Shown here: positions 21,495 to 29,720 of the stretch, piece by piece
Layout: each line of letters begins with the position of its first letter
Position numbering within the stretch: the first letter of the stretch is position 1
Source: Roseovarius sp. MMSF_3359
Lineage (GTDB): Bacteria; Pseudomonadota; Alphaproteobacteria; Rhodobacterales; Rhodobacteraceae
Direction: 5' to 3'
Assembly: GCF_030733385.1 (NCBI RefSeq)
Contig: NZ_JASHJC010000005.1
Location: 124,001-188,000 of the forward strand
Length of the DNA: 64,000 nucleotides
Notes under the pieces: generated by a model
What the model saw: the letters and a program-made list of their open reading frames with translations, nothing else
What the model was told of the DNA's origin: nothing
Database searches by the model: none
Program-made: the position numbers and the translations under genes

Positions 21495-23018
21495 TTACTT
21501 CAGGCGCTGGCCATTGGCCTTGACCTGACCGTCGCCGGTCACTTCGATTTTCGACGTCAGTTCATCTTCGCCCTGTCCGGGGACTGCGAACATGCTCATC
21601 ATCATGCGCGCGCCCATCGCCTGCTCTTCGGGAACGAAACCCATGGCAACCAGCTTGTCCAGGAGGCCATTACCGCCCACGAGTTTCAGATCGACCGAAC
21701 CGGTCGGCGCGGGCATCCCGCCAAAGGTGACCATGTCGCTGTTGTCAAAGGTGAAGCCACCCTCACCGGTCAGTTCGGCACCGGCCACGCTGACGGTCAG
21801 GTTGTTGAGGTCGAGCGCGTTCAACTCACCAGGCATCTTCTCGCCGCGATCGACGGCCTCCATGTCCTCGGGGTTCATCAGGTCGACCAGCAGTTTGACC
21901 TTGCCCGTCAGATCCAGTGCAACTGTTGCGGGATCACGTGGCAACTGTCCACCCGAGTCAAACATGCTCCAGATCATGTCGGACATGGTGAAATCACCAA
22001 GGGTAAGGCCCAGCGCAAAATCCTGTTCTTCTTCGGCACTGGCCACCGGCATCAGCAGGTTAAACCCGGCTTTCTGCATGGCCATCTCGATCGGGAAGGG
22101 GAATTCACCGCCCGAAAGCGCGATCTGGTAGTCGACTGCCTCACCGGAATAGCTCAAACGATCGGCATCCATCGCCATGTCGAGCGTACCACCACCCGTG
22201 CTGCTGGAACCCTGGACCGATTCACCGGCATCGGCAAAATCGAATTCGGCGTTGCCCGGACCGAAATTGAACTGCCCGTCAAAGGCAAATCCAGCCTCGA
22301 GCATATCCGACATTGCGGCCGGATCCATCTGCAGCGGGAAAGTGCCACCACCGGTGAAACCCATGCCGTTGTAGTTGGCGTTGAACTTCATCCGGCCTGA
22401 TCCTTCGGGATCAATGATATCGAGGTCAATCGTCACAGGCCCGGTGTTCATCCGCTGTGTCGTACTGCGCATTTCGCCCTTTTTCATGTTGGACGACCCG
22501 GTGAGGTCACCCGCCGAAATGCTGGCATCGCCGAAATCCACATTGGTGCCGTTCACGGCAACCTCGGCCAAGGCGATGGTCATCTCCGCCACGGAGTAAT
22601 TGTAGGTCATGTCATCGGGGTCACCGGAAATGACCACCGAATATCCGGACGTGTTGTAGTCGACCTTCACATCGACATCTTCACCCTCGACACCCTTCAT
22701 GTTCATCGTGATCGGCATTTCCGAGGGGATCGACATCGACACGGTACCATCACCGTTATCGGTAAAGGTGAAATCCCCCATCGCCACGTTGACCTCGGCA
22801 TCCTCCTCGGGGATCTGGATAGCCATTGTCAGATTGCTGACAACCAGCGAATTGCCCGAGTAGCTTTCGTCCGACTGCATGTCATAGCCGAAACCGGCCA
22901 TGTACTCTTTCCAGTCCTGCCAAACCTGTTCGGCCGTTACATCGGCAAATGCCGCCGATCCCGTCATGAAAATACTTATGGCTGCCGCCGATACTGCGGC
23001 AGTTCCTTGGTGCGCCAT
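21495..23018 (-). CDS. DUF2125-domain secreted protein
   Basis: 507 residues starting MAHQGTAAVSAAAISIFMTG with a signal peptide ending near SAAFAD. The remainder is acidic, beta-rich and Met/Gly-rich, with repeated patterns such as GFTGGGTFPLQMDP, ending in TSKIEVTGDGQVKANGQ, a common DUF2125 tail. DUF2125 proteins are widespread in Rhodobacterales but of unknown function; an outer-envelope or periplasmic location is inferred. The ATG at 23018 has AAAGGG upstream. Confidence 0.85.
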   Translation of the reverse strand: MAHQGTAAVSAAAISIFMTGSAAFADVTAEQVWQDWKEYMAGFGYDMQSDESYSGNSLVVSNLTMAIQIPEEDAEVNVAMGDFTFTDNGDGTVSMSIPSEMPITMNMKGVEGEDVDVKVDYNTSGYSVVISGDPDDMTYNYSVAEMTIALAEVAVNGTNVDFGDASISAGDLTGSSNMKKGEMRSTTQRMNTGPVTIDLDIIDPEGSGRMKFNANYNGMGFTGGGTFPLQMDPAAMSDMLEAGFAFDGQFNFGPGNAEFDFADAGESVQGSSSTGGGTLDMAMDADRLSYSGEAVDYQIALSGGEFPFPIEMAMQKAGFNLLMPVASAEEEQDFALGLTLGDFTMSDMIWSMFDSGGQLPRDPATVALDLTGKVKLLVDLMNPEDMEAVDRGEKMPGELNALDLNNLTVSVAGAELTGEGGFTFDNSDMVTFGGMPAPTGSVDLKLVGGNGLLDKLVAMGFVPEEQAMGARMMMSMFAVPGQGEDELTSKIEVTGDGQVKANGQRLK

Positions 23019-23154
23019 TATGAGCCCTTTCGATTTGAAACTTAGAAATCCGGTACCAACTTCTGCCCAACGCCACATGGGGTCAAGTGGCGATCTGACT
23101 GGACCGTTGGCATCAGGACATTTACGACTTCTGTATCAATAAAAGGGCGAGATT

Positions 23155-23904
23155 ATGAACTTACAAGGCAAGACGGTGTTAATCACAGGTGCAAGCCGGG
23201 GAATCGGCGCCGCAACCGCCCGCGAATTTGCCGCCGCAGGGGCGAATGTCGCCCTTCTCGCGCGGGGTCGGGACGCAATCAGCGCACTCGCGGACGAGAT
23301 CGGGGCGCAGGCCATTGCCATCCCTTGCGACGTGAGCCGCCACACCGAGGTCGAGGCGGCGGTGCAGGCCACGGTCGATCAATTCGGCAGTCTTGATGTG
23401 CTGATCGGCAATGCCGGCGTCATCGAGCCGGTGGCGCATCTGTCCACCGCCGATCCCGAGGCCTGGGGCCGTGTGATCGACATCAACCTCAAGGGTGTCT
23501 TTTACGGGATGCGCGCGGCGATGCCGATCATGCAAGGCGCCGGGGGCGGCACGATCATCACCATCAGCTCCGGTGCGGCCCACAACGCGCTGGAAGGGTG
23601 GAGCCATTACTGCAGCTCCAAGGCCGGTGCGGCGATGCTCACCATGTGTGCCGACAAGGAAGGGCGCGAACACGGCATTCGGGCCATGGGCCTGTCGCCC
23701 GGGACCGTCGCCACCGAAATGCAGCGTGAGATCAAGGCAAGCGGCGTCAATCCCGTGGCACAACTGGATTGGTCCGATCACATACCGCCGGAATGGCCCG
23801 CCAAGGCGCTTTTATGGATGTGCAGCAGTGATGCCGATGCGTTCATCGGGCAGGAGATCTCTCTCCGTGATCCGGATATCCGTCAGCGGGTCGGGCTGTC
23901 ATGA
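23155..23904 (+). CDS. Short-chain dehydrogenase/reductase
   Basis: 249 residues with a Rossmann fold: GASRGIGAATA for the cofactor, NAG at about residue 84, catalytic Ser in ITISSGAAH, and Tyr/Lys in HYCSSKAG. It oxidises or reduces an alcohol/ketone with NAD(P). First gene of a three-gene operon with an enoyl-CoA hydratase and a VOC protein, which suggests acyl-CoA or aromatic side-chain catabolism; the substrate is inferred only. Confidence 0.9.
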   Translation: MNLQGKTVLITGASRGIGAATAREFAAAGANVALLARGRDAISALADEIGAQAIAIPCDVSRHTEVEAAVQATVDQFGSLDVLIGNAGVIEPVAHLSTADPEAWGRVIDINLKGVFYGMRAAMPIMQGAGGGTIITISSGAAHNALEGWSHYCSSKAGAAMLTMCADKEGREHGIRAMGLSPGTVATEMQREIKASGVNPVAQLDWSDHIPPEWPAKALLWMCSSDADAFIGQEISLRDPDIRQRVGLS

Positions 23905-24509
23905 TCGAGCTGGAAAAGGACGGTGCCCTCTGGATTGCGACCCTAAACCGCCCGGAAAAGGCCAATTCACTGACCCAAGCGATGCTGACCGAACTGGCCG
24001 AGATTGCCGAGGCGGCGCAGGAGGCGCGGGTTTTGATCCTGACCGGCAGGGGCCGCAGTTTCAGCGCCGGGATGGACCTGGAAGCGGCGAAAACCGGCCT
24101 GCCGACATCTCCGGTCTGGGAACGGCTGTCCTCGGCCATCGCGACCCTGCCTGGCCTGTCCATCGCGGCACTGAACGGCACCGTGGCCGGTGGGGCAATG
24201 GGCATGGTCCTGGCCTGCGATTTGCGCATTGCGGCTTCCGGGGCGCGGGCCTTCTATCCGGTCATGCGGCTTGGCTTCCTGCCGCAGCCCTCTGACCCTG
24301 CCCGCCTGACTCGGCTTGTGGGGCCGTCGCGGGCCAAGATGATCCTGATGGGCGGACAAAAAATCGCGACCGACGAAGCCCTGGCATGGGGCCTTTTCGA
24401 TCGTGTGGTCGAGCCCGACGCGCTGTTGCAAACCGCGCGCGAGCTTGCTGCGGACACCCTATCCGCTACGGTGGATCATGTCGCTGGCATCAAGGGGCTC
24501 TGCCATTGA
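23901..24509 (+). CDS. Enoyl-CoA hydratase/isomerase family protein, short
   Basis: 202 residues of crotonase fold. RGRSFSAGMDLEAA is the first oxyanion-hole segment and NGTVAGGAMGMVLACDLRIA the second. The Glu that usually follows in hydratases (in a GxxPxx loop) is replaced by MRLGFLPQPSD, so the exact reaction is uncertain. It is shorter than the usual 255-265 because the C-terminal helical part is reduced. It overlaps the SDR gene by ATGA and the next gene by one base. Confidence 0.85.
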   Translation: MIELEKDGALWIATLNRPEKANSLTQAMLTELAEIAEAAQEARVLILTGRGRSFSAGMDLEAAKTGLPTSPVWERLSSAIATLPGLSIAALNGTVAGGAMGMVLACDLRIAASGARAFYPVMRLGFLPQPSDPARLTRLVGPSRAKMILMGGQKIATDEALAWGLFDRVVEPDALLQTARELAADTLSATVDHVAGIKGLCH

Positions 24510-25258
24510 TGCCGCGTCTGTCCGGCATACGGCTTTCAGTGTCTAATCCGGCTGAACTTGCCAATTTCTATGTCGATTACCTGGGTATGACCGCCACCCA
24601 GGACGGCGAGAAATGGCGGGTTGGATATCCCGGTAGCGATGCGGATCTGATCTTTCTACCCGGCGGTGCGCCCTATTCGCATTCCCGCGCAGACGACTAT
24701 TGGAAGATTGGCATCACACTGCCCAATGTGGATATTGCCCATGCGCAACTGACCGACGCAGGCATCGACGTCAGCACGCCAAATCAGTTCAGGGATATTG
24801 GCTACATGTGTCACCTCAGCGATCCTGCCGGCTTCCAGATCGAATTGCTGCAACATGATTTCGCGCCCAACCGGCCGATGTCCGCTGGTAACGCGCGGCT
24901 ACCTTTGGGCGGGGGCGCCGTGATTGGCCAGGTTACCCTGCGCAGCGGCGAAAACGTCACCCTGCCCGCGCCCTATGCAGATCTGGGCCTCCGTCGATTG
25001 TCAGTTCAACCGGTCCGGGATCTTGGCTTCACGCTGCATTTCTGGGCGTTCACGTCGGATGCACCCCCCAATCCCGACCTCGAAGCTCTTGAAAACCGTG
25101 AATGGCTCTGGCGACGCCCCTACACGACCCTTGAAATCCAAAGCGTCGATGGCCTCAACCCACGACCAAACCCCGCTTATGGCGGGCTTGAGGTGGAAGG
25201 GGCGAGCGATGCTCTGAAAAGTGCCCTGACCGACCAAAACAGGGTCTATTTCACCTGA
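24509..25258 (+). CDS. Two-module VOC (glyoxalase-like) protein
   Basis: 249 residues. The first module (SGIRLSVSNPAELANFYVDY to DPAGFQIELLQ) is clear. The second half (GAVIGQVTLRSGENVTLP to the end) is a diverged module. It starts at an ATG sharing one base with the hydratase stop (TGATG), so it belongs to the same operon. Possible roles include an extradiol dioxygenase-like or isomerase function; metal ligands in the second half are not evident. Confidence 0.75.
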   Translation: MPRLSGIRLSVSNPAELANFYVDYLGMTATQDGEKWRVGYPGSDADLIFLPGGAPYSHSRADDYWKIGITLPNVDIAHAQLTDAGIDVSTPNQFRDIGYMCHLSDPAGFQIELLQHDFAPNRPMSAGNARLPLGGGAVIGQVTLRSGENVTLPAPYADLGLRRLSVQPVRDLGFTLHFWAFTSDAPPNPDLEALENREWLWRRPYTTLEIQSVDGLNPRPNPAYGGLEVEGASDALKSALTDQNRVYFT

Positions 25259-25260
25259 AT

Positions 25261-25548
25261 TCACCGTTTTCGGCGCCGCCCGGGTGTCTTCGAATGGAAA
25301 TCCAGCGGCCTCTTGGCGACCCATCTGATGAATTTCGCCAACCGCGGATGAGCCTGCAATGCATTGATCGTCGCGTAGTCCCGAGCCAGCTCGGCTTCAG
25401 TCAGGGTCGCGTGAATTTCGTTGTGGCAAATCTGGTGCAGCAACACGGTTGGCCCTCCCTTTCCGCCCTTCAGCTTGGGTATCAGGTGATGAAGGCTCTG
25501 CCGTGCGTCGGCGGGAATAGGCCGCCCGCACAAGGGGCATATGGGCAT
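25261..25548 (-). CDS. Small HNH endonuclease-like protein
   Basis: 95 residues: CPLCGRPIPADARQSLHHL at the N-terminus (zinc-binding CxxC and the first His pair), LIPKLKGGKGG, and HQICHNEIHATL carrying the Asn/His of the HNH fold. The C-terminus is very basic (KTPGRRRKR). Such stand-alone HNH proteins are common in alphaproteobacteria, with unknown physiological target. It converges on the VOC operon with a 2-base gap and diverges from mscS. Confidence 0.82.
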   Translation of the reverse strand: MPICPLCGRPIPADARQSLHHLIPKLKGGKGGPTVLLHQICHNEIHATLTEAELARDYATINALQAHPRLAKFIRWVAKRPLDFHSKTPGRRRKR

Positions 25549-25628
25549 ATCTGATGGTATGGCTTGATCCTTTTCGCTCTGCGGGGCAAGAGAATGGTGT
25601 TAATGGTAAAGATGACAAGAGGTGAGTG

Positions 25629-26951
25629 ATGGATTGGGAGAACCAACCCGAGATTGTCCAGCAGGCCTATGGCTATGCCATGCAGGGCTGGGAACTGGCG
25701 AAGGAGTGGTTGCTGTCGCCCGCCGCCTGGTCACAATTCGCCCTGCTGGTGGTGGCTTACCTTGTTGCCGTTGTCTTCTCCCGCAAGCTCAAACCGATCC
25801 TGCGCAATCTCCTGACCCCGCCCGAGGATCAGCACCATGCCATCGCCCGCGCCCGGCGGTTCGTGATGCTCTTTGTGCCATTGCTCCTGCCTTTGCTCGC
25901 TTACGGCTTTACCGGGATGGCCGAAAACATCACCCGCTCGGTCTTTGGTTCGGGCGAGGTAATCGCCTTCGGCAAGCGCGTCTTCCTGTTCCTGGCGGTA
26001 CGCATTCTGGTCCATCGCATCATCCAGGATCCGTTCCTGAAAGTACTGGGCAAGTATGTCCTGATCCCCGTCGCTGCCATCTATACAATCGGCCTTCTGG
26101 ATGAGGTCACCGCCTGGCTCGAAGGTACGATCGTGCCCTTGGGCAACATGTCCTTTGATCTTCTGTGGCTCATCAAGGCCATCGTCATGGGCGGTGTCAT
26201 TTTCTGGCTTGGACGGTGGTCGAATGACCAGTCCGCCAGCTTCATCGAACAGCAGAAAGAGATGCGGCCGGCGACCCGGCAACTGGCTGTAAAGGCCGCA
26301 GAAATTGCCATTTTCGGCGCGGCTTTCCTGATCCTGATGAACATCCTCGGTATTTCACTTACATCGCTTGCCGTACTCGGCGGCGCGATTGGTGTGGGCC
26401 TGGGCTTTGGTCTGCAGAAGATCGCGGCCAACTTCATCTCGGGCGTGATCCTGCTTCTGGAAGGGCAAGCGACGGTCGGGGACTATGTCGAGCTTGACGG
26501 CGGCGAGGCCGGTACGATCGTCAAGACCACCGCCCGCGCGATGATCCTTGAGACCTTCGATGGCCGCTGGATCGTTGTCCCGAACGAGGATTTCATCACG
26601 ACCCGTGTGGTCAACTATTCCGATGCGGGCAGCGCCAACCGCTACGAGGCACCGTTTTCCGTGAGCTACGACACCGATATCAACCTTGTCCCCGGGATCA
26701 TCGAAGAGGCGGTCTCGAAGCTCGATTTCATCCTACAAGAGCCCGACAAACCCGATTGCGAACTGCGCGCCTTTGCCGATAGCGGCGTTGAATTCGCGGT
26801 CGAATTCTGGGTCAATGGCATCGACGACGGCAAGAACCGGTTCACGCCGCAGGTTCTCTTTGCCATCTGGAACGCGCTCAAGGCGCATGACATCGAAATC
26901 CCCTATCCGCAGCGTGTTGTGCATCACAAGGGGCTCCCGCCCGTCTCATGA
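25629..26951 (+). CDS. MscS-family mechanosensitive channel
   Basis: 440 residues. Four or five membrane segments cover about residues 30-250, then the pore-lining TM3 and beta domain: GGAIGVGLGFGLQKIAANF, then LLLEGQATVGDYVELDGGEAGTI. It is larger than E. coli MscS (286) because of extra N-terminal helices. It releases osmolytes on hypo-osmotic shock. The ATG at 25629 is placed 6 bases after an AGAGG site; a GTG one codon earlier is also possible. Confidence 0.9.
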   Translation: MDWENQPEIVQQAYGYAMQGWELAKEWLLSPAAWSQFALLVVAYLVAVVFSRKLKPILRNLLTPPEDQHHAIARARRFVMLFVPLLLPLLAYGFTGMAENITRSVFGSGEVIAFGKRVFLFLAVRILVHRIIQDPFLKVLGKYVLIPVAAIYTIGLLDEVTAWLEGTIVPLGNMSFDLLWLIKAIVMGGVIFWLGRWSNDQSASFIEQQKEMRPATRQLAVKAAEIAIFGAAFLILMNILGISLTSLAVLGGAIGVGLGFGLQKIAANFISGVILLLEGQATVGDYVELDGGEAGTIVKTTARAMILETFDGRWIVVPNEDFITTRVVNYSDAGSANRYEAPFSVSYDTDINLVPGIIEEAVSKLDFILQEPDKPDCELRAFADSGVEFAVEFWVNGIDDGKNRFTPQVLFAIWNALKAHDIEIPYPQRVVHHKGLPPVS

Positions 26952-28120
26952 CGGATGCCCTCGTCATCGGCGCGGGCCCTGCAGGGCTGATGGCGGCGCA
27001 AGAGCTGGCCCGGGCCGGTCGCCGCGTGGTGGTGGCCGAAGGCAAGCCCTCTGTCGCGCGAAAGCTGCTGATGGCGGGGAAATCCGGCCTGAATCTGACC
27101 AAGGACGAACCCTTTGACCGGTTCCTTTCGGCCTTTGGCCCGGAGGCAGAACATCTTACCCCCATGCTGCGGGCGTTTGGCCCGGAGGAGGTCAAGAACT
27201 GGGCAATTGCGCTGGAACAGAGCCTGTTTACGGGCTCAACCGGCCGTGTTTTCCCCAAGGCGATGAAGGCGTCGCCCCTGCTGCGGGCATGGTTGGCGTC
27301 ACTGGCCGATCTCGGCGTTAACATCCGGACCCGCTGGTCCTGGCGTGGATGGGATGCGGAGGATTGCCTTTTCGACACGCCGGGCGGGCCACAAAACCTG
27401 ACACCAAAGGTAATGGTTTTAGCCTGCGGTGGGGCGAGTTGGGCAAGGTTAGGCTCTAGTGGCGCGTGGGCTGAGCATTTGCCGAGCGCGGAAACCTCAC
27501 CGTTTTTGCCCGCCAACATGGGATTTGAGATTGACTGGTCCGATCACATGCAACGCCATTTCGGTAGCCCGGTCAAAGGCGTGGCGCTTCATGCAGGTGA
27601 AACCCGGTCGCGCGGTGAGTTTGTGATCTCCCGAACCGGGATTGAAGGGGGCGGTGTCTATAGCGTGTCGCGCGCCCTTAGGAGCGGTGCGCCGCTGGTG
27701 CTGGACCTGATGCCGGACATATCGGTTGACGGTGTTCACAAGCGCCTCTCCCGCCCCCGAGGGAAAGCGAGCGTAACGAACCATCTGCGCAAAACCCTCG
27801 GGCTGGATCCGGTCAAGGTCGCCCTGCTGATGGAGTTCGCCCACCCGCTGCCCGGCGATCCCGCCCCGCTGATCAAATCGCTGTCGATCCCCCTGCTTGG
27901 GCCGCGCCCGATGGATCAGGCGATTTCCACCGCCGGGGGCCTGCGCTTCGATGCCCTGGACAGAAATTTAATGCTCCGCTCCCGACCGGGCGTCTTTGCC
28001 GCGGGGGAGATGTTGGATTGGGAGGCGCCGACGGGGGGCTACCTCCTGACCGCCTGTCTGGCGACGGGGCATTGGGCGGGACGGGCAGCGGCCCGTTTTG
28101 ACGCCACACAGGGCATCTGA
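26948..28120 (+). CDS. TIGR03862-type (HI0933/BaiN-like) flavoprotein
   Basis: 390 residues. FAD-binding VIGAGPAGLMAAQELARAG, then KLLMAGKSGLNLT, and a C-terminal GVFAAGEMLDWEAPTGGYLL. These are the landmarks of the HI0933-like family, subgroup TIGR03862. Function is not experimentally settled; family members are NAD(P)/FAD-dependent oxidoreductases. It overlaps mscS by ATGA, indicating co-transcription. Confidence 0.9.
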   Translation: MTDALVIGAGPAGLMAAQELARAGRRVVVAEGKPSVARKLLMAGKSGLNLTKDEPFDRFLSAFGPEAEHLTPMLRAFGPEEVKNWAIALEQSLFTGSTGRVFPKAMKASPLLRAWLASLADLGVNIRTRWSWRGWDAEDCLFDTPGGPQNLTPKVMVLACGGASWARLGSSGAWAEHLPSAETSPFLPANMGFEIDWSDHMQRHFGSPVKGVALHAGETRSRGEFVISRTGIEGGGVYSVSRALRSGAPLVLDLMPDISVDGVHKRLSRPRGKASVTNHLRKTLGLDPVKVALLMEFAHPLPGDPAPLIKSLSIPLLGPRPMDQAISTAGGLRFDALDRNLMLRSRPGVFAAGEMLDWEAPTGGYLLTACLATGHWAGRAAARFDATQGI

Positions 28121-28157
28121 TAAGTCCTGGATAACGCTCGGGGGAGACACCCGATAC

Positions 28158-28172
28158 TGACAAATTTTGTCA
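28158..28172. promoter_or_regulatory. Perfect palindrome TGACAAATTTTGTCA upstream of the GFA gene
   Basis: Seven-base arms around one central base, 53 bases before the GFA-family ATG. A further half-site (TGTCAG) follows at 28181-28186. The symmetry and position suggest an operator for a dimeric regulator; which one cannot be told. Confidence 0.4.
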
Positions 28173-28225
28173 CGACACTCTGTCAGAAGACACCCATTGC
28201 CACAGTCATCAAAAGAGGAATTGTC

Positions 28226-28663
28226 ATGCCCAAGACCGGATCCTGCCTGTGCGGCGCCGTGAAATATACCGTCAAATCCGAGATCACCCATGCGGGTGCC
28301 TGTCATTGTGGCATGTGCCGGAAATGGTCCGGCGGCATCTATATCGGGATCGCCGTGCCCGGCGACGGGATGGAAATCGAGGGATCGGAAAATGTCACGA
28401 CATTCGCTTCTTCGGAATGGGCGGAACGCGGGTTTTGCGGGAAATGCGGCAGCAATATCTATTACCGCGTGACCGCGCCTGGCCCCTATCAGGGGACCTA
28501 TCACATCGGCATGGGAACTTTGGACGACACGGATGGCGTGACCGTGACCGAAGAGATTTTCACCGATCTCAAACCCGAAGGCTATGCGTTTGACGGTAAC
28601 CTCAAAGGCATGACCGAGGCGGAAGTCATGGCGATGTTCGCGCAAGCGGGCGAGGGGCAGTAA
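28226..28663 (+). CDS. GFA (glutathione-dependent formaldehyde-activating) / CENP-V family zinc protein
   Basis: 145 residues with the zinc-binding cysteines of the family: SCLCGAVKY, CHCGMCRKW and FCGKCGSNIYYR. Despite the name, most members are uncharacterised and only a few bind glutathione or formaldehyde. The start has a GAGGAA site. It converges on holA with a 4-base gap. Confidence 0.9.
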   Translation: MPKTGSCLCGAVKYTVKSEITHAGACHCGMCRKWSGGIYIGIAVPGDGMEIEGSENVTTFASSEWAERGFCGKCGSNIYYRVTAPGPYQGTYHIGMGTLDDTDGVTVTEEIFTDLKPEGYAFDGNLKGMTEAEVMAMFAQAGEGQ

Positions 28664-28667
28664 CCCC

Positions 28668-29696
28668 TCACCCCCGCGCCGCCATCATCGCCAACCGGAT
28701 CAGCGTTCGTTCAACCAAAGCCATCTCCGGCGCGCTGCGCCCGGCGGAGCGCAGTTGCAGATCGGTATCCGTCAGCAGGCTCAGCGCCTGCTCCAGCCGC
28801 GGCGCGCCCCATTTCTGCGCCTGCCGCAGCATCCGGTCACGGCGCGGGCCAAAGATGGGCGGGCGCATCCGGGCAATCCCCTGCGCCGCGCCACCCGGGT
28901 CGGAAGCCGCCGTATAAAGCGCGCGGAAATGGCGTGTGGCGCCGATGCAAAGGCCCACGGGCTGCACCCCCTGCGCCTTCAGCTTCTTCATCACCGGACC
29001 GATTTCACCGGCCCGCGCCTCGGCCACGATGTTGAGCACATCATCAAGGTCGGCCTCGGTCGAGGTCGGCGCACAGGCCGCGATATCGTCGGAGGTGACC
29101 GGCGTGTCATCCCCCATCTTGTAAAGCGCGAGTTTCTCCATGGTCTGGCGGAAATCGCCCGGGTCAAGATCCCGCGACAGCGCCGTCAGGTCGGCCATCG
29201 CATCACTGCCCACACCGGTCAGGCCGGCCTTGGCCAGCGTCGCCTCTATCTCCTGCCGCGACGGCGGATCGTCGTAAATCCCCGTGGCATATGCGTTTTG
29301 ATGCCCCTCAAAGAGTTTGCGCAGCTTTGACGACGCCTTGAGCGTGCCCGCCGTCACGATCACCTGCGCGTCGCCCTCCGCCCAATCCGACAAGGCATCG
29401 GTGATCGTGGGTGTCATCGCATCGGTGGCATCTTCGACAAAGACCACGCGCGGGCCAGGAAAGAACCCCTGCGCCTTGATCGCATCCAGAAGCATCGCCG
29501 GGTCCTTGCGCAGATCGCCCGCCGGAATACGGGTCAGGCGCATCTCTTCCTCGCCATCCGGACCAACGAGCGCAGCAATCACCTCCTGCCGCCGGAGCGC
29601 GATGCGCATGGCGTCAGCACCATAGATCAAGAGCCCGGTGCGGCTGGGATCAGGCCGGGCGAAATAGCCGGGCGCGTCGCGGGTCGAGAGCTTCAT
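28668..29696 (-). CDS. holA: DNA polymerase III delta subunit
   Basis: 342 residues. The AAA+-like clamp-loader delta subunit opens the sliding clamp. Recognisable parts: LLIYGADAMRIALRRQEVI at the N-terminus, GPRVVFVEDATDAMT, and the C-terminal collar helices (MKKLKAQGVQPVGLCIGATR). As in other delta subunits, the P-loop is degenerate. It is directly downstream of leuS (24-base gap) in one transcription unit. Confidence 0.92.
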   Translation of the reverse strand: MKLSTRDAPGYFARPDPSRTGLLIYGADAMRIALRRQEVIAALVGPDGEEEMRLTRIPAGDLRKDPAMLLDAIKAQGFFPGPRVVFVEDATDAMTPTITDALSDWAEGDAQVIVTAGTLKASSKLRKLFEGHQNAYATGIYDDPPSRQEIEATLAKAGLTGVGSDAMADLTALSRDLDPGDFRQTMEKLALYKMGDDTPVTSDDIAACAPTSTEADLDDVLNIVAEARAGEIGPVMKKLKAQGVQPVGLCIGATRHFRALYTAASDPGGAAQGIARMRPPIFGPRRDRMLRQAQKWGAPRLEQALSLLTDTDLQLRSAGRSAPEMALVERTLIRLAMMAARG

Positions 29697-29720
29697 GCGC
29701 GGCCCACGCTATCAGTTTTG

